A stretch of DNA of 64,000 nucleotides, taken from positions 14,146,129 to 14,210,128 of the forward strand of contig NC_052397.1 of assembly GCF_009389715.1 (NCBI RefSeq), given 5' to 3'. Source of the stretch: Phoenix dactylifera (Eukaryota > Streptophyta > Magnoliopsida > Arecales > Arecaceae). Positions 1 to 22,400 of this stretch are shown piece by piece. A program made the translations under genes and the position numbers. A model generated the notes under the pieces. The model worked only from the letters and a program-made list of their open reading frames with translations, was not told where the DNA came from and did not search any database. Position 1 is the stretch's first letter. Each line of letters starts with the position of its first letter.

Positions 1-1072
1 ATTCAATTTGGCTCATCCTTAGTTTAATTACTCAATCCAATTGAGTTCATTAGCAATCTAATTACTAATTAATCCTCCGATAATTACTTTAATTATTTTA
101 TAAGATAATTTGTCAATCGAATTGACCAAATTACCCCTGAATGATTCTTAATCATTCATCAGCCTTCTTGATCAATCAGGAATCTTCTATGCGTGTGACC
201 TCATAGGTTCGAACCTAAGCCGGTAGTATAGGAACGACTTCCTACACTAATCGATGTGACCATCTAGCAATGGTACCCGACGTCCGAATAGGCCGAATAT
301 ATGCGAAGCAAATATTCTGGAACCCTGAACTATGGTTACTGTATAATTCAATCCCTTTGACTCTTAATGCCAGGATGACTTAGAGCTCACTGTCAACCCT
401 ATAATTAGTACATCCATTATGTGATTAACTTTAGATATCCCGTGACTCCTCACTGAGATTACCCTGGCCAAGGTTTTGCTAAATTAGTCACAAGACATTA
501 TCTCCTGTTTGCAGGAGGGGTCAATTCCATCTTGACTCACAACTGACTACGCAAGTACTTGACTGCACCCAGTGACCTTCCGTCACTGAATTAGAAATTC
601 AGGTAGTCCGGTACCAAAGTACAGTGAGTTGCTTGCTAGTCACAGGTTGCGGTCTCAGGTCAGAGGGCCAAATTTATACCCATATCCACTCGGAACATCT
701 CTCGACAGTAGAGCGTTCCGGAATTGGTCACGCTCAGTGAAATGTACTCCTACACTTCACCTGTATGGCATACCAGTGTCTCCACACTCCTTGGTTAAGA
801 GGACAACCAACGTATATGTCACACAACGACCTAATCTCGATAATGTTGTCGTCCTAGTAACAACATATCATTTGGTCGCGAACAAGTTTAAGGACTCAAA
901 GATAAATCCTCCTTTATCATAACATAAGTCCTAAGGACTTCATCATATAAGAGTTCATTTGAAGATGAAATGATGAATAATGCCAAATAATACTTTATTA
1001 ATTTGTCAATTTATTTACAATATTCAATCATCAATATGCTGACGATTGACATTTAGGATACAATTCCCAACA
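1..1072 (-). mobile_element. Copia-type LTR, partial (runs off left edge)
   Basis: Read on the minus strand, the sequence begins TGTTGGGAATTGTATCC at 1072, which has the TG start and general look of a long Superfamily Copia LTR in plants. The other end is not in the window, so this may be the 5' LTR of a minus-strand element or a solo LTR. The AT-rich block (1-1071) changes abruptly to GC-rich sequence at 1073, and that break interrupts the antisense gene of the Gypsy element next to it. The insertion is therefore younger than the Gypsy copy. The short open frame at 629-922 (+) inside it resembles no protein I know. Confidence 0.7.
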
Positions 1073-2440
1073 AGACAGACGCAGCTGGCAGCCCCGACGT
1101 CAGAGATCCTCATCTGCCGGACCTGCCTACGGTCCTTCTCCAGCAGCACCGTCTCGATGAGGTTTCGGGCGCCGGCGAAAGTGAAGGCCGACCCCGACTT
1201 CGCCCCGGAGCCGGACGGTGGTTCTACAGCCTTACCCTTACCCATCGCTTGGGGAAGAGTCATGCTGACCGTGCTCGGGGCGGGGGCCGCTCCAGGAATC
1301 GACAGGGTCCCGCTTGGCCGGGGCCTCGGCGCGCCCCTCCTTCTCGTGTCATCCGAAGCCGACCGAGTCGAAGGTCGGGTTGGGGACCGATCGCGTCCAA
1401 CCCGGCCGTCTCGGGCACGCTCGGATGACACCTCCGGAATAACGGTAGTCTCATCACCGGAGGGCTGATACAGCGCCAACTGTCGGTCCGATCCCGCGGC
1501 GTCCCCCTGATCGGTGGGTCCGGACCCGTCTGTCGGCGTCGGAGTCGCCTGCTGGCGGGACTTCTTCGCCGGTGGGACCCCGCTCGGAGGAGTCCGTTTC
1601 TTCCTCCGGACCGCTTCCAGTAGGGACGTCCTACCAACAGCCATCGCCTTGTCCGACCGCATGACGTCGTCGATTTCTGCAAAAAGGACGAGATGGTCGA
1701 AGACTGAGAAGCTGATGGAAAGAAGAAACGAAAGAGGAGAAAAAAGCTAAAAAAGAAGTGGTGGCGGGCTCACGGTCAGCGGGGACCGAGCTCAGGCCGA
1801 CGTTCACCAAGGTGTCCTCAGAAATAAGGCGAGACACCGGGGGGAGCCGGCCCTCGGCAACCAACCCCTTCAAGACGGCGACGCCTTCGGATTCCTCCCT
1901 CGACAACCTCGATAGGCCGATCGGGGACTTCATCGGCGTCTCCCAGGTTGCCCTGATTCCCCAAGAGGGATCTACGTCAATGAAAAAGAAACGCTCCTTC
2001 CAGCCGTGAATGGAGGAAGGAGCCTCCTTGACGAGGCCGCACCCTCACCGCGCCACAAAGCACCACCACCCTCTGTCCTGGGGGTGGCCGTTCAGGCCGT
2101 AGCATTCCCAAAAGACATTCAGGGTGGCGGGAACCTCGTGCATGCGGCAGAGAACCTGGAAGGCCGTCAGGGCGCGCCATGAGTTCGGCACCAGCTGCGT
2201 CGGCGCCACTCTTAAACCCCGAAGCACCTGCACAACTAAGTCCGAGGGGGGAAAGCGGAACCCGGCCTGAAGAATGCCCTCATTGATGGCAACCTTCCCT
2301 GGAGGAGGATGGGACATCCTCTCCTCAGGCCCCGGGAGCGTAACATTGCAGGCCTCGGGAAGGTGGTATCGAGCCACGAACCTATCTAGGTCTTCGGCGA
2401 CCAGCTCCGACTTAATGCGGTCTGCTCTCACTTCGCCCAT
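1073..2440 (-). pseudogene. Spliced antisense ORF of Tat-like element, Transposase_28-like (one stop, 3' end lost)
   Basis: Exon A runs 2440 to 1774 and exon B from 1676 down to the Copia junction at 1072. The intron (1773-1677, 97 bp) starts GTGAGC and ends TTGCAG, and joining the exons keeps the frame (phase 1). The protein starts MGEVRADRIKSEL and contains the blocks FQVLCRMH, RGWWCFVAR, GWKERFFFIDVDPSWG and ATWETPMKSP. These resemble the plant 'putative gypsy type transposon' domain (Pfam PF04195, recalled, not searched). The only defect in exon A is an in-frame TGA at 2045-2047, right after RGWWCFVAR; the frame reopens immediately. Exon B is basic and Ser/Pro/Arg-rich and is cut off by the Copia LTR, where it fuses to a few meaningless codons. 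The function of such antisense genes is not established. Confidence 0.6.
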
Positions 2441-2973
2441 CCCTAATGGCCAGTGAATCTACGGTCAGGACGGGGTCAAGAAGGGGGAAAGGACCGGAAC
2501 GACTGGAGTACACTAATACAAAAGGAGAAAGTATGGAGAGCCTTAAATTGAAGAATGGGGCAACTCACCGGAAGAGAAGGAAGAACGGCTCCGAGAGCGT
2601 CAAAGGAGGAGCGAGCAAACAGTCCGACGGCAACGACAGCAGCGCGAGGGAGAAACTCGAAGATGCCTGCGAAGAGAAAAGCGGACGGGGGAGGGCCCCC
2701 GATTAAATAGGCGGAAAGGCGGGTGATGCCTCGGTGACGTCAGAGGACGCCTGGCTGCCGAAGGATCGCTCGCGCCCCAAAGGCGAATCGACGCCATTAA
2801 GGAAGGATGTCCGCCGAAATCCGCAGACTGCCAGATCAGCGACAACCGCTATACGCCATAAAGGAGGCGGGGAGCTCGAAGTGCGCGCCTTTCCGAGGGA
2901 TGGCGGCAATCTCGAAACATCACTCCCTTCACCCGTTCCCCTCCTGGTTCCAGGCTCGGAAGTGGGGGGCTAC

Positions 2974-3649
2974 TGTTACGGGGGAACTTAGCCACCATGC
3001 CCCACGTGACCGGCACGCGCGCCCAGGAAGACTACGACAGTCCCTTGATCCAGCAATCCGACCCCGAGTCGGATATCTTCGGCTCCGCAGCCCGACCCCG
3101 AGTCGGCTGCCCCCTGATCCAGTCATCCGACCCCGAGTCGGCAATCTCCCGACAACGACAGGCTGTTCCCCTGAGGCACGCCGCGGCCCCCTGCTCCACT
3201 ACTCCCTGCAACGGTCGCATCCGGCGCTACTCCACGATCCCCTGTAACAGCCGTACAAAGCGGAGCCCCACTACGCCCTGTCATGGCCGTACCCAGCGCT
3301 GCCCCACGACGCCCTGTAACGGCCATGCCAGTGGCAACTCCATCGTGCCCCACGATGACGAACCCCCCTGAAGGACCCCCCAGCCTGGTATATATGCGGC
3401 TGGGGGGAGGAGGGGGGGAAGCGAGAACTTCCAGAGCATTCTCTTACTTGCTACTATTATCTCTCCTTCTCCTCCAATCTCCTCTGACTTGATCGTCGGA
3501 GGGCCCCCACTACCCCAGTGGTGGTGCGAGGCTTGCTTGCAGGTTTTCCGGTGGAAGGTGGAGCGCAATCAACACCAACCAAGGCAACTCAAACGGAACC
3601 CCGTTCACACCGCTGTGCCAATCGTTCTCGGTTTGGACCACCAGCAACA
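2974..3649 (+). repeat. 3' LTR of the Tat-like element
   Basis: The LTR begins TGTTACGGGG directly after the polypurine tract and ends GCAACA at 3649, giving the expected TG...CA ends and a short inverted terminal match. Inside are three copies of CCGACCCCGAGTCGG (about 3059, 3093 and 3128), each a small imperfect palindrome. They are followed by four copies of a roughly 36-bp unit built around CCCTGTAACGGCCGTA (about 3204, 3240, 3276 and 3312). A TATATAT box stands at 3389-3395. These make up a typical U3 region, so the LTR looks structurally complete. Confidence 0.68.
3389..3395 (+). promoter_or_regulatory. Candidate TATA box of the LTR promoter
   Basis: TATATAT lies in a GC-rich LTR about 415 bp after the LTR start and downstream of the two short tandem arrays, where a U3 core promoter is expected. 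Transcription would start about 30 bp downstream. Confidence 0.45.
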
Positions 3650-4449
3650 GTTTGTATCTTGGATGTTACACACATGCACACAAAAAAAAAATAAAGATCT
3701 TAGAAATAGCTATGAAGTAATGAGAATATTAAAATAGAAGTATTGGTGATAAGAAAAAACATGCCACTATATCTCTTGATAGTTGGTACGTTAAATTGCA
3801 AATGTGATACAAAAGCATAGGGGATTAAGAAGTTATCACAAATAAGTCAAAACTAAGAGAACTAGAATTTTATAGCTTAAAACACAAGTTTGCAACATAC
3901 AACCATGAAAAAGGAGAAAAGGGGGGGGGGGGATTTGAGAGCAATTTAAAAACAATTAAGAAACATTAATGAAATATTTGAATATTTGCTTTAACATTGA
4001 GAGATGGATGTGGAATTTAGACATAAAACATGAAGTGAGTTAGTTTCAAATGCAAGAATTGATGCAAATAAGCGTGCCTAAAACAAAAGGAAGCATGAAG
4101 AAAACCAAATTAAAACTTATTACTAAAACATTCCCTAGCTTTTCATACATTTTTCTCATCCTTCCTAGATTTTCCATTATTGTTAAGGCTTTTCCTCATG
4201 TTTCTCAACCATTTGATTACTTGTTGGACCGATTTCAAACACTTGGTGGCTTGAAAAACTATTTTCTACAGCTCATAATTTACAGTATTGCTACTATTTC
4301 AAATATGTAATATGATTTTGGAGAGATGTATGTGTTTTTAGGAGGTATGACTACTTCATCTCAAAGAGGTAGTGGAATGAAGAAGGAAATAGAAGCTTTA
4401 ATACTTGGAGAAACAAATCCAATCAAAAGTCAAGTACATGATCCCGGGT

Positions 4450-4568
4450 ACCAAATAACTTAGTTGATAAAGTAGCTAAGGATTAATATTAATGATCTAG
4501 GTTGGAATCCTGTTTGCAGTTGGTTAGGGGTTGGTAAACTTCTTCTCATTTTTCCCCGAAAAAAAGAA
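4450..4568 (+). repeat. SINE-like retroposon
   Basis: The segment has a B-box-like GGTTGGAATCC at 4500-4510 (pol III consensus GGTTCGANNCC). An A-box-like stretch lies about 35 bp upstream (TAGTTGATAAAGTAGCTAAGG), and a short A-rich tail follows at 4559-4565. This layout is that of a tRNA-derived SINE. No target-site duplication was verified. Confidence 0.4.
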
Positions 4569-4913
4569 ATATCCATCAGTATATGAACTTGCATTAGCCT
4601 TGATTAACCATAATGCCTCTCTTTGCTTGATCCTAAAATTTATTAACAGCATTGCCTGTACAATCTAAAATAACTCAAGAAATCTGGTTCAACAACCAGA
4701 TTTAGACCCTTAATATAGTTGGTTCAATAACTCAACGAATCTGGCTGGACCTAAATATATATAGACTCCAGCCTAGAGCAGCCAAAAGAATCTTACATAA
4801 AGAAGCACATCTAACTAGATGTGATCGACTTGGCCAACTTAATCTTTAATTCCACTGTGCAGATTTGAATATCGACCTTCTCCCATGGAAAGAGATGTCA
4901 ACCTGTTGAGCTT

Positions 4914-5080
4914 TAATTTTTTTTTTTTTTTTTTTTTGAGAAAGAGGAGAGAGACTCAGCTATATTTAATTATCTATGTCTGGCTAAATACTTGAAGATG
5001 TAACACTCAATATTTGAAACTAAAATCTCTAGTTCACTAAATCTAGTTGATTTAATAATGGTTAAGCCTATTATGAAACT
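4914..5080 (-). repeat. SINE-like retroposon, family shared with 11604-11752
   Basis: A run of T (poly-A on the minus strand) is followed by GAGAAAGAGGAGAGAGAC, a body containing CTCTAGTTCACTAAA, and a terminal AAGCCT. The segment at 11604-11752 has the same order of elements: T-run, GAGAGAGAG, a CCTCTGGTTGCTAAG block and ATAAGCCT. Two such copies 6.7 kb apart fit a minus-strand SINE family. Confidence 0.4.
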
Positions 5081-5799
5081 TCTTCCATTCAAGAAAAGAA
5101 AGAGAATGAAAGAAAATGAAAAAAAATGAACTGGTTCACATGTCGGATGAGAATACTCTAAAGATCATAAAAATCAATAAGAACTATAAAACCCCAATTA
5201 AAACAGCGGTAGAGAAGACATATAAGAATTAGAAACAAAAAATGAAAAAAAATTGAACGAAAGCAACATATTAGAAGAATATAGAGGAGCTGGAAAATAT
5301 GCAAAAAATTGAAAATAGCTTTACATAGGCTTGGTACAGGTAGTATTGGTGCGGTCAACAAGACCTTCAGCCAAATTTTATATTGTTTGTGTTGGATGAT
5401 TGGATTGATCCTACTGAAAAGTGTTAATTGCAAATATTGCCACCCTGGTTTTCGTATTTGGAACTTGAGGATGTATGCTTTTCGTATTTGAAATCTATGG
5501 ATGTGAGAACAGTCTTACCCTTGCTTATATGATAAAATTTATCCACATTTTATCATCATTATTTCAGCTTGTGTTATCTTTTTCAAGACATAAGAAGGTT
5601 TCTATCACTATTATTCAGCTTCGCGCCTTTTTTTTTCAAAAAATATATACCCACCATGTTTAATGAGGATATAAATACGGTCAAAAAGCCGAGTCTAGTT
5701 TCCCTTATCTAACTTTTATCAGCTCTGAGAACCATCTCCGCCGAAAATAATCCATGCAACGTAACAAAAGTAATAGTCTTAACAGAAGTTGATGCGCAG

Positions 5800-6315
5800 C
5801 GGGTACGAGCATGCATGCATGGCTACAGAAATAGCTCACGTACTTTCATAAAGAAGGTCAAAACATAGTTTGGTGATTTAAGAATGATGGGAACAATTTA
5901 CAATTACCCAAATTAAGAAGGTATTTACGTATCAAAATATATATGCAACAATAATCGAAAAAGGCATGCCGGCCAGAATAACCTAGAAAGAAATCACACC
6001 AAACATGAACAAGAGAACCCCATTACTTATTTGAAAAATTCTCCAAGAAGGAAAAACTATGTAATAAATTCAAGTAAAAATTCATCATAAAATAGAAAAA
6101 TGTTTATAAGCTCTCAAACCTCTCGCCTAGGTTTGAAAAATTCTCCAATAACAATTACGAGCATGCTCTAAATACCTTCACAAACAAGGTTAAAATATTA
6201 TAGTAAATTTAAGAACGACGAGAATAGTTTACAACCACCCTCACTAAGCATTTATAACTGAAAATATTCAGCAATATCAGAAAAAATATGCATCAATAAT
6301 TTAGAAAGAATTGAA
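5800..6315. repeat. Diverged direct duplication of about 180 bp
   Basis: Two segments, about 5805-5995 and 6155-6312, share an ordered set of matches: ACGAGCATGC, then TTCA-AAA-AAGGT-AAA, a TTTAAGAA-GA-G-GAA block, TTTACAA-ACCC, and finally AGAAAGAA at the end. They appear to be two old copies of one unclassified repeat separated by about 160 bp. Confidence 0.4.
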
Positions 6316-7845
6316 AGGACTAAGTCTAGTATTACCGGTCCCTCCTATTTACGTAGAAGTTTATGAGGCCTATATCTCGATAGTTAGTACAAATTTATTT
6401 GGCTGCAACAAAGTAATGGAGCTTAGGACATGGGCCAAAGTTTTCTTTTTTTCTTTTTTGATAATATTTTTTTCCATCAGAGAAAAGGTCATAGATGCAT
6501 CTTGTATGTCTTTAGGACCTATAAATAAGGGAGGAAAACAAAGCATAAAACCAGGTATATACAGAGATCAAAGTAATTCATATCCAATACCTAAATTAAG
6601 GCAGCGAAGTCTAGAAACAAAATGACTATTACACCAGGTAGATAGATTATCTAAATCTAGTATATAATTAAGTAGTTATGATATGAATGTATCAAGTTAT
6701 GGAAACATAGAGCCATTTGTCGACCCACTTGCAACTCATCCTAGCAAAGTTCAAATTGTCCATGAGGCTCTTGTTTTTCAAAACTAATAATAAAAACATC
6801 TTTTAATTCTAATGAGAGAAAAGTTACATTGCTGGGTTTGCTTAAGCCTTTAAACAAGAGGCAAGTGGTCTGCAGCCACTAAACTATTGCTTAAGCTTTG
6901 GCTCTCAAAAAATACGCATACGAATTAAACAGTGCAAAATGATTTGTTGAAATGAAACCAAACTTTGTACCAAAAAAAAAAAAAAACCAAAAAACCAAAC
7001 TCAAACTTGCTCTAACCCCTCGCACCAGCTTGTTAAACCAATATAGTGGGTTTGGATCCAAATCTTAGACCCCCAAGCAAATTTTAGCAAACTCGAACCG
7101 ATCCACTTGCCCCTCAACATGCAGATATGAGTTGACCCACGTCATTCTACTCCCCAGGTACACCAAAGGAGGAAAGTATACCTCGGTTGACGTCCAAGCT
7201 GTACCTTAAAACCCATGATGCTACTAATCATTCACCTTGGAAGCTTCACACAAAGTTTCCAAAGGTGGTTAAAGACAACATAAAAACACTCATAAATTGA
7301 AGCATAAACAATAAACCCAGATTTTCCTTCACCAGGATGACGCCAGATGAGACGCTTACAAGGAAACAAGCCCCAAAAAAGAGGTCCAAGAATTGAAGAC
7401 CAAGAGAAGAAAGAAGAGGAGGAAGACAAAGAGAGTAGTGGATGTGGGTTGGCAGCCTCCGAGTACTCCAAAAAAAAAAAAAAAAAACAGCGAGTAGAAA
7501 CAAGCTCAAGGATCAGGCATTGTGTCCGGTGCGTAGGTGTACTTCCTCTTGTTTTCTTACGTACTCGGCAGGGGAACAACGGCAGGGCGGCCTCCCGTCT
7601 CCTAGCGAGTTGGGACCCGCACTTATATTATGTTTCATGTGGCTGTCTTAGGGGTTAGCTTAAGATACGAGTTTAATACTTTTAACCTTTTCATTATTAT
7701 TTCTCGTCCATGCTTCTTTCATTTTTTTCATGAAGGTGATTAGGCAGCCATGCATGCAGTCAAAGATCACCTATTGTGCATAGAGCTCCTCCTAGATGGA
7801 TATAGATCCCCTCAAATTGGATATTGGGAACAAAGGTACATCATA

Positions 7846-8450
7846 ATACTAGATATTGCTAGTTATTGAGTAGGTTGAAGGGGAGTACAGTTACTGACAT
7901 TTTAAAAAGGCTTAAATTGCTATTTAGGTAGTTTAGCATGTCTAGGACAAAGCAAGCACACAATCTAGGAGGCAATTTTTGATGAGCAACCTAGCAGATG
8001 CTTGCTTAGCACCTATTTTCTGTAGTCTTCATCTAGAATATTAATCATGATACTAGATATTGCTAGTTATTGAGTAGTTTGAAGGGGAGTATAGTAATCA
8101 TCATTTTCAAAGCCTTAGATTGCTATTTAGGTAGTTTAGCATGTCTAGGACAAAACAAGCACACACAATCTAGGAGGCAATTTTATGATGAGCAACCTAG
8201 CAGATGCTTGCTTAGCAACTATTTTCTATAGTCTTAATCTAGAATATTAATATTTAATCATGATACTAGATCTTGCTAGTTATTGAGTAGGTTGAAGGGG
8301 AGTACAGTTACTGACACCTTAAAAGGCTTAAATGGCTATTTATGTAGTTTAGCATGTCCAAGACAAAGCAAGCACACAGTCTAGGAGGCAATTTTAGCAG
8401 ATGCCTTAGCACCTATTTTCTATAGTCTCCATCCAGAATATTAATCATGT
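7846..8450. repeat. Three-copy tandem repeat, unit 204-213 bp
   Basis: Three successive copies start with ATACTAGAT-TTGCTAGTTATT at 7846, 8050 and 8263. Each continues through a GAAGGGGAGTA block, TAGTTTAGCATGTC, GACAAA-CAAGCACACA and a TATTTTCT-TAGTCT block to AGAATATTAATCATG. The third copy is shorter (about 188 bp) because the GATGAGCAACCTAGC segment is missing. Copies 1 and 2 are very similar, so the array is not ancient. No reading frame is conserved. Confidence 0.8.
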
Positions 8451-9501
8451 TGCTGCCAAACTCAATTGACCCTCTTGGGACCATCAAAATGTTAGAACTA
8501 ATATGTATATAAAAGGAAACATGGCCATACCCCAAATATTAGTAGGCTATCAAATCAACCATTAGAAATCAACTTTTCGTTAATTTGCTTTTGTATTTAT
8601 GCAGTTTCCAAGAGCCATCTTGCCCAACTAAGCAAGGAATACGAAGCACTGCTTGTGTAGAAATAATATAGACATCCATCATAATATGATCCGCTCAAAT
8701 TAGCTAGCCAATCTATATATCTGTCATAATTCCTTCTGCCCACCCATCCACCCCTACTACAATCTTCTAGAAGTTTGAACTTGGATAATGGGCAGTTATA
8801 GGTATCAATTCCACATCAATGTAAGCTTTAGATACCATGGTTAGAAACTTCTTCATTAGTAATTGTTGGAAGATGACCATAATCTAAGCAAAGCTACATC
8901 CAACCCACTCCTTCGATGGGCTTCAAGGGTAAAAGGAAGCAGAAGAGGGCAATGCTTGATCTATTTTACTTGATTTAACTTGTTATATAAGAGGTTGGAT
9001 TACCTATTGAATAAAAGGGTTAGATTCGAATTTAAATCTTTGATTCGTTTAATAAATAAATTAAATTCAGATAGATAGATTTTTGATCTAATTTTAGATT
9101 CAATCCAATCTGACCCGTATCTATATTTGGTCTCATCCGTATCTGATACGACCCGAACCTGATGGCAGTTTGCCACTTTGGATATGCTTTTCCGTCTCTT
9201 TCTGCGGCTGTGGCCTTGTTCTTGTCTCACCCTCAACTGCCGCCATCCCCCTCCTGCTGCTGCAATTGAAAGAGTGACGCGGTAAACGGCGGTAAAAAAT
9301 AATCAAACAAAGAGAGAATAAAAGGAGAGGCTTGGCTCGTGGGTCGTCGGGTGGCGGAGAAGCGAAGGACACGTCTCCCCGCTCCTGGCCGCGTGTTTAC
9401 TGGGGACGGAGGGCCGACCACGCCACGACGCCATCCCCCTTCCCAATTCCAACTCTAACTTCATCTCAAATCTCTCCTCCTCCTCCTCCTCCTCATTTTC
9501 A

Positions 9502-22189
<12,688 letters not shown>

Positions 22190-22206
<17 letters not shown>

Positions 22207-22400
22207 CAAAATGTTCAGCTAACTGTAGTATTTCATGATCACAGGTTCATATATAAATGCTTAAGCTTGTTTTTTTGTTATTCATTTTTTTCTTTCTTCT
22301 AAAATCTGAAGAACATGTCTGTCAAGTTCAAATACAAGGATATGGCTGCGTTAGTTTTGGCACTGTACAATCATACATATGCTTAAGCTCATTCTTTTAA
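22190..22400 (+). repeat. Partial tandem duplication of the LONRF 3' end
   Basis: The last coding bases and the 3' UTR start (from 22191, GGCTGTCAAGTCCAA, through TTCATATATAAATGCTTAAGC) recur about 128 bp downstream (from about 22318, CTGTCAAGTTCAAATACAA, through CATACATATGCTTAAGC). The second copy is diverged and does not include a usable exon. A further short duplication, around TGATGTCTATAT-AGTACTT, lies at about 22503 and 22548. Confidence 0.55.

Larger units (their letters stand above)
1073..3649 (+). mobile_element. Ty3/Gypsy element of Tat type, 3' portion
   Basis: This is the 3' end of an LTR retrotransposon on the plus strand. In order it holds an antisense protein gene (1073-2440), a spacer, a polypurine tract (2958-2973, GGAAGTGGGGGGCTAC) and an LTR from 2974. 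A gene on the opposite strand between pol and the 3' LTR is known from the Tat/Retand/Ogre lineage of plant Ty3/Gypsy elements, which is why I choose that lineage. No gag, protease, reverse transcriptase or integrase is visible; that part would lie to the left, beyond the Copia LTR inserted at 1072. The block is much more GC-rich than the flanking DNA. Confidence 0.72.
3650..9501. other. AT-rich spacer with decayed repeats, no gene seen
   Basis: The short open frames here, on both strands, show no recognisable domain or exon pattern. The stretch contains homopolymer runs (A at 3681-3690, G near 3920, T near 4917, A near 7471-7487), three SINE-like or duplicated segments listed separately, and the 204-213-bp tandem repeat at 7846-8450. 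The last few hundred bases (about 9300-9501) become GC-rich with a (TCC)n tract just before the LONRF start codon and probably hold its promoter and 5' UTR. Confidence 0.6.

Noticed and set aside
185-225. tRNA-like GGTTCGAACC
   Set aside because: B-box-like word inside the Copia LTR; no cloverleaf can be drawn around it.
1046-1468. 140-aa plus-strand frame in the Gypsy block
   Set aside because: It is a mirror of the antisense gene exon B, which has intron evidence and family motifs; GC-rich sequence keeps the other strand open.
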